Assembly: GCF_009192945.1 (NCBI RefSeq)
Contig: NZ_NSET01000019.1
Span: 1 to 64,000 of the forward strand
Length of the DNA stretch: 64,000 nucleotides
DNA from: Xanthomonas maliensis
Lineage (GTDB): Bacteria > Pseudomonadota > Gammaproteobacteria > Xanthomonadales > Xanthomonadaceae
Direction of reading: 5' to 3'
The notes under the pieces were generated by a model. The model was not told the DNA's origin. It did no database searches and was given only the letters and a program-made list of their open reading frames with translations. Below are positions 24,850 to 32,770 of this stretch, piece by piece; positions within the stretch are counted from its first letter, which is position 1, and each line of letters begins with the position of its first letter. The position numbers were made by a program, and so were the translations under genes.

Positions 24850-26220
24850 TCAATGCATCAGCACGATTTCTTCCGAAGACGTTGGATGGATCGCGACGGT
24901 GTCGTCGAAGTCGCGCTTGGTCGCCCCCATCTTCAGCGCCACCGCAAAGCCCTGCAACATTTCGTCTGCGGCTTCGCCCAGCAGGTGCACGCCAACCACC
25001 CGCTCGTCATCGCCCGCGCAGACCAGCTTGAACAGGCTGCGCTGCGGTGCATCGGCCAGCGCGTGCAGCATCGGCCGGAAGTTGCTGCGGTACACGCGCA
25101 CGGCGTCGCCGTACTGCGCGCGTGCCTGCTCTTCGCTCATGCCCACCTGTCCCAATGGCGGATGCGAGAACACCACGCTGGGGACGTTGTCGTAGTCCAT
25201 GCGCGCATCCGGACGATGGCCGAACAGACGATCCATCAGGCGACGCCCTGCAGCAATGGCAACCGGCGTCAGGCCGACCTTGCCAGCGACATCGCCGATG
25301 GCGTGGATGTTGGAGACGGCGGTGGTCTGCCATTCGTCCACGACCACCTCGCCCTTGTCGCCGAGCGCCACGCCCACCGCTTCCAGCCCGAGACCGGCGG
25401 TGTTGGCGCGCCGCCCCACCGCCAGGAACACCTCATCGAACACATCGTTGCCTTGCTCGCTGGCATGGCGAGCGCGCCCACGCACGCGCAGGCCACCGGT
25501 CGCATCGCGCTCCAGCCCGGTGGTCTGGAAACCGAAATGCAGACGCACGCCGAGATGACGCAGGTTATCGGCCAATTGCAGGGTCAGTTCGGCATCGAAC
25601 CGCTCCAGCAAGCGGTCGCCCTGCACGAACAGGTGCACGCGGCTTCCCAGCGCCTGCAGCAGCCCGGCGATTTCCACCGCGATATAGCCGCCACCGACGA
25701 TGGCGACCTGCGGCGGCGCATGGCAGAGATTGAAGAAATCGTCCGAGACGCTGCCATGTTCGGCACCGGCGATGTCCGGGCGCAGCGGATGGGCGCCAGT
25801 GGCGATGACGATATGGTCGGCGGTCACGGCCACGCCATCGTCGCCCATCACGGTATGACGATCGCGCAACACGCCACGTCGCGGCACCAACACGACACCA
25901 TCATTGTCCAGCCGCCGCCGATAGCTGGCGTGGATGTTGGCGATGTAGCCCTGGCGGTGCGTCACCAATTCCTTCCAGGACAGCACTGGACGCGGGACGT
26001 CGAAGCCGAGCGCACCGGCCAGCTCGATCTGACCGGCCAGGTTGGCAGCCAGCCACATCGCCTTCTTCGGCACGCAGCCCAGATTGACGCAGGTTCCACC
26101 CAGCTCGCCCGGCTCCATGATGGCCACACGTGCGCCATGGCTGGCGGCGCGGAATGCCGCAGCAAGGCCGCCAGAGCCGCCACCCAACACCAGCACATCG
26201 TAGTCATGGCGAGCGCTCAT
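24850..26220 (-). CDS. gor: Glutathione-disulfide reductase
   Basis: 456 aa, starting at MSARHDYDVLVLGGG. FAD-binding GGGSGGLAAA is followed by the redox-active disulfide C44-C49 in GGTCVNLGCVPKK. The NADPH domain has IVGGGYIAVEIAGLLQALGS and the HLFVQGDRLLERFD segment with arginines expected for NADPH preference. AIGDVAGKVGLTPVA binds FAD, and the dimer-interface pair is H445 and E450 in HPTSSEE. This pattern fits glutathione reductase better than dihydrolipoamide dehydrogenase or mercuric reductase. It keeps cytoplasmic glutathione reduced. No operon partner is evident. Confidence 0.93.
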   Translation of the reverse strand: MSARHDYDVLVLGGGSGGLAAAFRAASHGARVAIMEPGELGGTCVNLGCVPKKAMWLAANLAGQIELAGALGFDVPRPVLSWKELVTHRQGYIANIHASYRRRLDNDGVVLVPRRGVLRDRHTVMGDDGVAVTADHIVIATGAHPLRPDIAGAEHGSVSDDFFNLCHAPPQVAIVGGGYIAVEIAGLLQALGSRVHLFVQGDRLLERFDAELTLQLADNLRHLGVRLHFGFQTTGLERDATGGLRVRGRARHASEQGNDVFDEVFLAVGRRANTAGLGLEAVGVALGDKGEVVVDEWQTTAVSNIHAIGDVAGKVGLTPVAIAAGRRLMDRLFGHRPDARMDYDNVPSVVFSHPPLGQVGMSEEQARAQYGDAVRVYRSNFRPMLHALADAPQRSLFKLVCAGDDERVVGVHLLGEAADEMLQGFAVALKMGATKRDFDDTVAIHPTSSEEIVLMH

Positions 26221-26370
26221 GCGCAGATCCCCGATCGCTCGAACACGGTATTCCGCGCCAGGGCGCGCCAGGTGATCACATCCGCCATGGTCTTCGTTCG
26301 CTGTCTCTGCATCTGCGCACAGCATGCCACGTCGGGTCGCGATTCCCCTGTGAGGAACGCGTGCCGGCGC

Positions 26371-27597
26371 TCAGCGACGCATCGGCGGCACCCGCAGATA
26401 GGTCGTGCTGCGCCACAGCCATTCGACCGGACCGAAACGGAAATACCGCAACCACAGCCGGCTCAGCACCACTTGCAGGGCGAACACGCCGAGCGCGAAT
26501 GGCAGCTGCCAGACACGTGGCAGTTGCTCGAACCATCCCAGGCCATAGCCGTAGAACACCCAGGTACACAGCAGCGATTGCAGCAGATAGTTGCTGAGCG
26601 CCATGCGTCCGGCGGGCGCCAGCCACGCCAGTTGGTGCGCCCAGCGCACCAGCCAGGCCATGTAGCCCAGGCTCATCAGCAAGCCGGCGATCAGCGCCAG
26701 CGCGAAGGCACACGACAAGCGCAGATCCAGCCGCGCCGGATCCATCCATGGTTCCAGTGCCACGCTGAGCAGCATCGCCCCCAATCCCAGCGGAAACGCG
26801 ACATAGCGCAAGGCGGCGAACACGCGCGCAAAGCGCTCCGGTGCGGCAATGGCGCCGCTGCGCACGAACCAGCCACCGAGCAGGAACATGCCCAGCATGG
26901 TCGGCGCATTGATGCTCAAGCCGCTCAACGCATGTTGCAGATCGTGCCAGCGCTGCTCGGTGGCTTGCAGAAAGCTGCCGCTGCCAAACGCCACCCGTTG
27001 CGCCTGCACATTGGCCGCTGCCTGCCGCGATGCCTCGGCCACCGCTTGCTGCCATTGGCTCGCCGCTGTCGGGTCGCGCTGGGTCATCGACGCAGCGCCG
27101 CCGTACAGCAGCATCAGGAACGGCGCAGCCAGATAGATCAGCACGGCCAGCCAGGGCAGCGTGGGCGTGGCGAGCCGGCGCGTGGCGAGCAGCAGCGGTG
27201 CCAGCAACGCATAGGTCAGCAAAATATCGCCAGACCACAGCAGCAGGGCATGCAGCAGGCCGATGACCAGCAGTCCGGCGCTGCGACGCAGGTACATGCC
27301 GGCGAACGGACGTGCCGCGTGCTGCGCACGCTGCATCATCACGGCAAAGCCCATGCCGAACAGCAGCGAAAACAAGGTGTAGAACTTGCCCTGGACCAAC
27401 ACGTAGATCAGCGCATCGGCAAGTCGGTCGGCGCCATGCCAATGCGGGTCCACCCCGGTCATTGCCAGATCGAGCGGGCCGACGAAGCCTTCGATGTTCA
27501 TCAGCAGGATGCCGAGCAGCGCGGCACCGCGCAGCACGTCCAGCACGGTGATGCGCTCAGCGGCGGCGATCGGCAGCAGCGGCGTGGACTCGGTCAT
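26371..27597 (-). CDS. DUF418 (YeiB-like) integral membrane protein
   Basis: 408 aa from the MTEST start, with about ten hydrophobic segments. The N-terminal ERITVLDVLRGAALLGILLMNI and the C-terminal GRMALSNYLLQSLLCTWVFYGYGLG are hallmarks of the DUF418 family. The second is the core of the DUF418 domain and resembles acyltransferase-3-like membrane proteins. The biochemical function is unknown. It is upstream of gor on the same strand, about 150 bases away, and downstream of slyD. Confidence 0.88.
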   Translation of the reverse strand: MTESTPLLPIAAAERITVLDVLRGAALLGILLMNIEGFVGPLDLAMTGVDPHWHGADRLADALIYVLVQGKFYTLFSLLFGMGFAVMMQRAQHAARPFAGMYLRRSAGLLVIGLLHALLLWSGDILLTYALLAPLLLATRRLATPTLPWLAVLIYLAAPFLMLLYGGAASMTQRDPTAASQWQQAVAEASRQAAANVQAQRVAFGSGSFLQATEQRWHDLQHALSGLSINAPTMLGMFLLGGWFVRSGAIAAPERFARVFAALRYVAFPLGLGAMLLSVALEPWMDPARLDLRLSCAFALALIAGLLMSLGYMAWLVRWAHQLAWLAPAGRMALSNYLLQSLLCTWVFYGYGLGWFEQLPRVWQLPFALGVFALQVVLSRLWLRYFRFGPVEWLWRSTTYLRVPPMRR

Positions 27598-27639
27598 GGC
27601 AGCGACGCTCGGCAAGGCAATGGCACCCCATACAACGCA

Positions 27640-27666
27640 AACGGCCCGCCGAATGGGCGGGCCGTT
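27640..27666 (-). terminator. Hairpin downstream of slyD
   Basis: Eleven-base perfect stem AACGGCCCGCC / GGCGGGCCGTT with a five-base loop, 18 bases past the slyD stop on the minus strand. The following T run (TTTGCGTT) is short, so it may be only a partial terminator. Confidence 0.65.
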
Positions 27667-27684
27667 GCGGCAAAACGCAGGATC

Positions 27685-28164
27685 TTAGTGGTGATGACCG
27701 CCGTCGCCGTGCACGTGGCCGTGATCGCGCTCTTCCTGCGAGGCATCACGCACCTCGACGATCTCGACATCGAAATGCAGATCCTTGCCCGCCATCGGGT
27801 GGTTCAGATCGACGTCGACCACGCTCATGCCGACCTTCTGCACGGTGACCGCGCGCGGGCCGAAATTGGTCTGCAAGACGACCTGGGTGCCCGGGGTCAA
27901 CTTGGTATTGCCGAAGTGCTTCTTGGGCACGCGCTGGCTCAGGCCCTCGCGGTACTCGCCGTAGGCGTCGGCCGCCTTGACGTCGACGCCGAAGCTTTCG
28001 CCGGCTTCCTTGTCCATCATTGCCGCTTCCAGGCCCGGGATGATGTTGCCATGGCCGATCAGGATCGCCAGCGGATCGCGGTCCTTGGAGCTTTCGATCG
28101 GCTCCTGGCCGATCTCGGAAACGGTGTAATGGAAACGGACGACGCGGTCTTTTTCGATCTTCAT
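27685..28164 (-). CDS. slyD: FKBP-type peptidyl-prolyl isomerase SlyD
   Basis: 159 aa from MKIEKDRVVRFHY. The FKBP domain is split by the insert-in-flap domain: first part FHYTVSE..GHGNIIPGLEAAM, IF domain about residues 65-120 (YGEYREGLSQRVPKKHF onward), then the VDLNHPMAGKDLHFDVEI ending. The C-terminal metal-binding tail is short but histidine-rich (DHGHVHGDGGHHH). The E. coli protein is longer because of a longer tail. It is a cytoplasmic folding catalyst and chaperone with nickel-handling roles in E. coli. Divergent from the NlpC/P60 gene at 28273. Confidence 0.95.
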   Translation of the reverse strand: MKIEKDRVVRFHYTVSEIGQEPIESSKDRDPLAILIGHGNIIPGLEAAMMDKEAGESFGVDVKAADAYGEYREGLSQRVPKKHFGNTKLTPGTQVVLQTNFGPRAVTVQKVGMSVVDVDLNHPMAGKDLHFDVEIVEVRDASQEERDHGHVHGDGGHHH

Positions 28165-28272
28165 GCCTGACTCTGAGTGAGCTGCCCGACGGCAGACGGT
28201 TGAGGACGGCTTGTCGGCCGCCGGGAGCGCCGCCATCATGGCGAACGTCCAAACGCGTATTATCCCGGCTCG

Positions 28273-28818
28273 ATGCCTATCACGCCAGTTTTCGCCGGTC
28301 GCGCCCGGCATGTCCGCGCCGTCCTGCTGCTGGCAGCGCTGCTGCTGTTGGCCGCCTGCTCCTCGCAGGCACCGGTCCGCCGCTCCAGCACGCCAGCGCC
28401 GACGCCGCGCGTCTGGCCGCAGGTACCACCGGCCGATCCGGCCGCGGCCAACAACATTCTGATGCGTGCACTGGGCCTGGTCGGCACGCCCTATCGCTAT
28501 GGCGGCAACACGCCGGAATCGGGTTTCGACTGTAGCGGATTGGTCACTTACGTCTACCGCGATGTGCTCGCCCTGACCCTGCCCCGCACCTCACGTGAAT
28601 TGGCTGCGGTGCAGGGACCGCGCATCCCGCCCGAACGGCTGACCACCGGCGATCTGGTGTTCTTCAGCAGTGGCGGCGCGGTGACTCACGTCGGCATCTA
28701 TGTCGGTGACGGGCGTTTCGTCCATGCCCCGAGCACGGGGGGGACGGTGCGCCTGGATTCTCTCGACGGAGCTTACTGGCGCGACCATTATTCAGGTTCA
28801 AAACGGGTTTTGCACTAA
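28273..28818 (+). CDS. NlpC/P60 family cell-wall hydrolase, lipoprotein
   Basis: 181 aa. Lipoprotein signal with lipobox Cys C29 (LLLLAACSS), then a Pro/Thr-rich linker and the C40 peptidase domain. The triad is C87 in GFDCSGL, H139 in THVGIYVG and H151 in FVHAPS. It probably cleaves peptide crosslinks or stems of peptidoglycan at the outer membrane, like E. coli Spr/MepS. A second NlpC/P60 gene follows 109 bases downstream with its own putative Clp-controlled promoter. Confidence 0.92.
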   Translation: MPITPVFAGRARHVRAVLLLAALLLLAACSSQAPVRRSSTPAPTPRVWPQVPPADPAAANNILMRALGLVGTPYRYGGNTPESGFDCSGLVTYVYRDVLALTLPRTSRELAAVQGPRIPPERLTTGDLVFFSSGGAVTHVGIYVGDGRFVHAPSTGGTVRLDSLDGAYWRDHYSGSKRVLH

Positions 28819-28820
28819 AA

Positions 28821-28836
28821 TGTGATGCACATCACA
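28821..28836. promoter_or_regulatory. Perfect CRP/Clp-type operator
   Basis: TGTGATGCACATCACA matches the CRP consensus TGTGA-N6-TCACA exactly. It lies 2 bases after one NlpC/P60 stop and is centred about 99 bases before the GTG of the next. In Xanthomonas the CRP homologue Clp, which responds to cyclic-di-GMP, recognises the same half sites. The position allows class I activation if the transcript starts near 28890. The segment that follows (28837-28880) is AT-rich, fitting a promoter. Confidence 0.72.
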
Positions 28837-28927
28837 TGTCATAAAACGGAAAGTTAACTCAATTTGAACGTAACGATCCTTTCACCAGGGCATCATCCCG
28901 CATCGACAGTAGAAATGTGATTCCCGC

Positions 28928-29677
28928 GTGACGAACGACGAACAGCTGAACCCTGGCGCCGCCCCGCTACCGCCCCGGAAACCGCTCCGCCTGCTGTGTG
29001 CCACCGCACTCTGGCTCGCCGCCCTGCCCGCCTTGGCGCAAACCGCCACTGGCACCCCAACCGCAGCGCCGGCGGCCGCTGCCGATGCCGCTGCTACCGT
29101 CGAGAAGGCCGCTCCGCGCAGCCGTGCCGATGCAGCCGCAACCGCCACCCTGGCTGCCCTGCTGCCGCATCTGGCGGCCAACGACGCCATTCCGCTGATG
29201 GACCGCTCGGCGATGTTCGCCGGCGACCTCAGCCGCCTGCTGGCCAACTACGACGTTTCGCAGAGTGCGGCCAGCGCGGCGCAAAACGCCGTCGCCGACA
29301 GCAAAGTGCAGGTGATCCTGCAACGCGCCATGGCATTGCTGGGTACCCCGTACCGCTGGGGCGGCGAATCGACCGACGGTTTCGACTGCAGCGGCCTGGT
29401 CGGCTATGTGTTCAAGACCGCGCTGGGGATCGAACTGCCACGCGTCTCGCGCGACATCGCCCGCGAGGACAGTGCCGAACTGATCAAGGACCGCAATGCC
29501 CTGAAAGCCGGGGACCTGGTGTTCTTCGGCCGCCGTGGTCGCATCGATCACGTCGGGCTGTACGTCAGCGAAGGCCAGTTCCTGCACGCCCCCAGCCGCG
29601 GCAAGGACGTGCGGGTGGACTCGCTGGTCAGCGGCTACTGGAGCGAAAAGTTCATTCAGGCGCGCCGCGTGCTCTAA
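28928..29677 (+). CDS. NlpC/P60 family cell-wall hydrolase, exported
   Basis: 249 aa from the GTG at 28928. Signal peptide (LLCATALWLAALPALAQ) without a lipobox, then an Ala/Thr/Pro-rich region and a helical stretch (residues about 65-120). The C40 domain starts at QRAMALLGTPYRWGG. Triad: C154 in GFDCSGL, H208 in RIDHVGLYV and H220 in FLHAPS. It is probably a periplasmic peptidoglycan endopeptidase, paralogous in the catalytic domain to the upstream gene but with a different anchor. The Clp-type site upstream suggests regulation separate from the first copy. Confidence 0.92.
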   Translation: MTNDEQLNPGAAPLPPRKPLRLLCATALWLAALPALAQTATGTPTAAPAAAADAAATVEKAAPRSRADAAATATLAALLPHLAANDAIPLMDRSAMFAGDLSRLLANYDVSQSAASAAQNAVADSKVQVILQRAMALLGTPYRWGGESTDGFDCSGLVGYVFKTALGIELPRVSRDIAREDSAELIKDRNALKAGDLVFFGRRGRIDHVGLYVSEGQFLHAPSRGKDVRVDSLVSGYWSEKFIQARRVL

Positions 29678-29702
29678 GCCGCCGGCGACGCTGGAATCCT
29701 GC

Positions 29703-29729
29703 AAGGCCGCGGCGATCCCGCGGCCTTTT
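29703..29729 (+). terminator. Rho-independent terminator after the second NlpC/P60 gene
   Basis: Perfect ten-base stem AAGGCCGCGG / CCGCGGCCTT with a five-base loop, then TTTT. Confidence 0.88.
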
Positions 29730-29803
29730 GCTTGGCACGCTGCCGACCCCGCGCTGGCGGGCGTGTTGCTGCCAGCAAACACCGTCCTGCCGCCGCTGCA
29801 CGC

Positions 29804-30295
29804 TCAGGCTTCCGTGCCGGCCTGATAGTGGGCAATGGTGTCCTCGATGCCCTTGCTGAGTTCCATCACCTTCAAGGCGTATTCGGCCAGGCGTTGATCC
29901 TCGTCGGTCGAGGGCTGCCATGCCGGCACCGCAACCGAGGTCACTCCGTCCGGGTCCATCGCCACGAACACGATGATGCAGTGGGTGCACAGGCGTGCAT
30001 CGCCGCCCATCGGGCTGCGTGCACGCACATCGATGGCGAAGTGCATGCTGCTGCGGCCGGTATAGACCAGCTTGGCCGAGACGCTGACCAGATCGCCGAT
30101 CCGCACCGGGGCGACGAAGCGGATGCCACCGACCGCGACGGTGACGCAATAGTGACCGCTCCAACCGCTGGCAGCGGCAAAACCGGCCTGGTCGATCCAC
30201 TTCATCACCACCCCGCCATGCACCTTGCCGCCGAAGTTGACGTCGTTGGGCTCGGCCAGGAAGCGGAAGGTCAGGTCGCGTTGTTGTCCTGTCAT
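29804..30295 (-). CDS. Hotdog-fold acyl-CoA thioesterase
   Basis: 163 aa from the ATG at 30295, chosen because AGGAGC lies 5-10 bases upstream; the frame extends to 30340. The sequence has the thioesterase core FLAEPNDVNFGGKVHGGVVMKWIDQAG in pieces, with the GG-x-VHGG-x-V-M-x-W-x-D pattern holding the catalytic aspartate, followed by VRIGDLVSVSAKLVYTGRSSMHFAIDV. It resembles the YciA/BACH group that hydrolyses acyl-CoA in the cytoplasm. Substrate chain length is not deducible. Confidence 0.9.
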   Translation of the reverse strand: MTGQQRDLTFRFLAEPNDVNFGGKVHGGVVMKWIDQAGFAAASGWSGHYCVTVAVGGIRFVAPVRIGDLVSVSAKLVYTGRSSMHFAIDVRARSPMGGDARLCTHCIIVFVAMDPDGVTSVAVPAWQPSTDEDQRLAEYALKVMELSKGIEDTIAHYQAGTEA

Positions 30296-30440
30296 CGGGC
30301 GCTCCTGCGGCGCGGCTTCGGATGCGCGGCAGTGTGACATGCGCGGATGCGATCGCAGTGGGCACTCAACCCACCCCAGGTGCGGCAGACGCGCCTTGCA
30401 CGCGCCATCCGGTCAGCCAGACCGCCAGCGATCGCGGCAC

Positions 30441-31271
30441 TCACGCGTCGAGGTTGTCCTGGCGACGAATGCATAGCCACGGAAAGTGCGGTTGCGGGCG
30501 CCGCAACCAGCGTCGCAGCCGGGCACGCGGTCGCCGCGGGTCGAAGCGCATTTGCACCACGAAGCGATCGAAGCTGGCATAGGTGTGCTGGTGGTAATGC
30601 GCGGCCAACGCCGGGTAGCCCAGGCCATCGAAGTAACGCAAGGTGCGGGCCGCGCTGTCGCGGGCCTGTTGCGCACTTGCGTACAGCGGACTGTCGACGA
30701 TATGCAGCTCGCCAGCGGCATGCAGCAGCGGTAGCAAGCGTGCGACCAGCGCGGCCGCATCGGCGAAATACTGGATGCAGGCCGGCAGCACGATGGTGGC
30801 GAACAACGCGGGCGGCAGCGCCAGGGTCTGGATATCCGCCGCGACAAAGCTCAGCCGCGGATCGTGGCCGAAGACTCGCGCCGCCTGCGCCAGCTCGGTG
30901 CGATTGACGTCCACACCGCAGACCTCGCATTGCAAGGCGTCCATCAGCAGATGCGACAACCAGCCATTGCCGCAGCCCAACTCCAGGATCGGCCCCTGCC
31001 CGCTGCGCAAGCGCAGATGCTCGACCAGCAGGCGACTGGAGAGTGCACGCACCCTCCATTCGTGGCTGGCCCCCAGCGCACCGCCTGGTTGCGGCAGGCG
31101 GCGGACCTGGGCATCGCTGTACAGCCGGCCTTCCTGGCGACGGATGTGCAGATACTGCTGCTCGAACTCGCCCGGCGGCAGGCCGGCCTGCACCAGCACG
31201 CCCGCGTCTTCCCGCAGCGGTGCAAACGCCTGCAAGCGCTCATGCAGGATCGGAGAAAACCCGCTGTCCAC
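30441..31271 (-). CDS. Class I SAM-dependent methyltransferase
   Basis: 276 aa from the GTG at 31271; no other start lies near. SAM-binding motif I is ILELGCGNGWLSHLL, the acidic residue follows in EVCGVDVNRTE, and LSFVAADIQTL is motif II-like. The first 90 residues do not match a known targeting domain. The substrate is unknown. The start is 8 bases past the stop of the symporter gene, so the two are likely co-transcribed. The C terminus is arginine-rich (RRPRARLRRWLRRP). Confidence 0.82.
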   Translation of the reverse strand: MDSGFSPILHERLQAFAPLREDAGVLVQAGLPPGEFEQQYLHIRRQEGRLYSDAQVRRLPQPGGALGASHEWRVRALSSRLLVEHLRLRSGQGPILELGCGNGWLSHLLMDALQCEVCGVDVNRTELAQAARVFGHDPRLSFVAADIQTLALPPALFATIVLPACIQYFADAAALVARLLPLLHAAGELHIVDSPLYASAQQARDSAARTLRYFDGLGYPALAAHYHQHTYASFDRFVVQMRFDPRRPRARLRRWLRRPQPHFPWLCIRRQDNLDA

Positions 31272-31279
31272 GCCGCGAC

Positions 31280-32629
31280 TCAGCGTGAGGACGGCCGATC
31301 GGACAGCGACTCCTCCACCCCGACATTGCTCGACGCCGCCTCGTAAACCGCCTTGTCGAGCAGGCCGGTCTCCTTGGCGACCAGCACCGGCACCAGCATC
31401 TGCCCGGTGACATTGGTCATGGTGCGCATCATGTCGAGGATGCGGTCGATCGCATACAGGTAGCCGATCACTTCCAGCGGCAGATTGGCGGCGCTCAGCA
31501 CTACCGTGGCCATCACCACCGCCGTACCCGGCACGCCGGCGGTACCGAAACTACCGAGCACCGATGCGATCAACACCACGAAGTACTGGTTGCCGGTCAG
31601 CGGCACGCCGGTGTATTGCGCAATGAACACCGCGCACAGCGCCGGAAAGATCGCCCCGCAGCCATCCATCTTGATGCTGGCGCCCAGCGGCACGGCAAAC
31701 GCCGCGTAATCCTTGTTGACACCGAGGTTGTGGGTGATCGCACGCAGCGCCACCGGCATCGCAGCAAAGCTCGACGAGCTGACGAAGGCCACCTGCATGC
31801 CCGGCCCGGCACCGCGGAAGAACTTCCACGGATTCAACCCGTGCACCAGCAGCAGGCTGCTGTAGACCACCACGATATGCAGGGCGCAGGCGATGTACAG
31901 CGCCAGCACGAAGTTGCCGAACGGCAGCAGCTTGCTGAAGCCGTAGCTGCCGACCAGGCCGGCGATCAGGCCGAAGGTACCGAGCGGGGTCATCTCCAGC
32001 ACGAAGCGGGTGACCTGGATCATGATGTCGCTGCACTGGCCGGTGAGCTTACGGGCTTCGGCAACGCGATCGCCCAGCTTGACCATCGCAAAGCCCAGCA
32101 GCGCGGCGAAGAAGATCACCGGCAGGATCGAACCGCGCCCCGCCGCCAGCACGGTCTCGCCGGCCGCGTTGGTCTTGGTGCCGATGCCGGTCAGCGCGTA
32201 GAACGGGTTGGACGGCACCACGTCGAGCAGCACCTGCACTGGGCTGGGCACATCGCGCGGCTTCCAGGCCGAATCCACCTGCAAACTGAAATGCCCGGCA
32301 CCTGGTTGCAGCACGGTGCCGACCGCCAGGCCGACCGCCACCGCCAGCGCTGCGGTCACGATGAACCACAGAAAGGTGCGACCACCCAGTTTGGCGACCG
32401 ACTGCTGGCCGTGCAAGGCGGAGATCGCATTGATCACCGCGAAGAACACCAGCGGCACGGCGATCATCTTGATCAGAGTGACGTACAGATCGCCCAGGGG
32501 GCCGAACCACACGTCGGCAGTCGGCCCCAGCGCCCAGCCAGCCAGCGCTCCGAGCACGAAGCCGGCCACCACGCGCTGCCAGAACGGAATGCGCAACCAG
32601 GCCGCAACCAGTGTCATGGATCGAATCAT
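31280..32629 (-). CDS. Dicarboxylate/amino acid:cation symporter (DAACS family)
   Basis: 449 aa. Eight membrane helices plus two re-entrant loops can be traced. Family motifs: serine-rich loop SSSSFAAMP, the TM7-like KMDGCGAIFPA, the second loop GSFGTAGVPG and the cation/substrate motif DRILDMMRTMTNVTG. It imports glutamate, aspartate or C4-dicarboxylates with protons or sodium; GltP/GltT and DctA cannot be separated by eye. No good ribosome-binding site was found, and a second Met four residues in is an alternative start. Confidence 0.93.
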   Translation of the reverse strand: MIRSMTLVAAWLRIPFWQRVVAGFVLGALAGWALGPTADVWFGPLGDLYVTLIKMIAVPLVFFAVINAISALHGQQSVAKLGGRTFLWFIVTAALAVAVGLAVGTVLQPGAGHFSLQVDSAWKPRDVPSPVQVLLDVVPSNPFYALTGIGTKTNAAGETVLAAGRGSILPVIFFAALLGFAMVKLGDRVAEARKLTGQCSDIMIQVTRFVLEMTPLGTFGLIAGLVGSYGFSKLLPFGNFVLALYIACALHIVVVYSSLLLVHGLNPWKFFRGAGPGMQVAFVSSSSFAAMPVALRAITHNLGVNKDYAAFAVPLGASIKMDGCGAIFPALCAVFIAQYTGVPLTGNQYFVVLIASVLGSFGTAGVPGTAVVMATVVLSAANLPLEVIGYLYAIDRILDMMRTMTNVTGQMLVPVLVAKETGLLDKAVYEAASSNVGVEESLSDRPSSR

Positions 32630-32770
32630 CCGGGGGGGAGAGTGCGATCACGATAGCCCAGCGCCGCGCCGGCCGCGAGGCCACGACTGGAACAGCAGCA
32701 TGTCATCGATGCGACGGAGGTCGGACGCCGGGCGGCATAATGGAGGCCGATTCAGTAACGAGTGTGCCCA

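Noticed and set aside
24853-28170. 1105-codon plus-strand open frame antisense to gor, the DUF418 gene and slyD
   Set aside because: The minus-strand genes are clear family members; the antisense product is His/Gln/Arg-rich low-complexity sequence typical of shadow frames.
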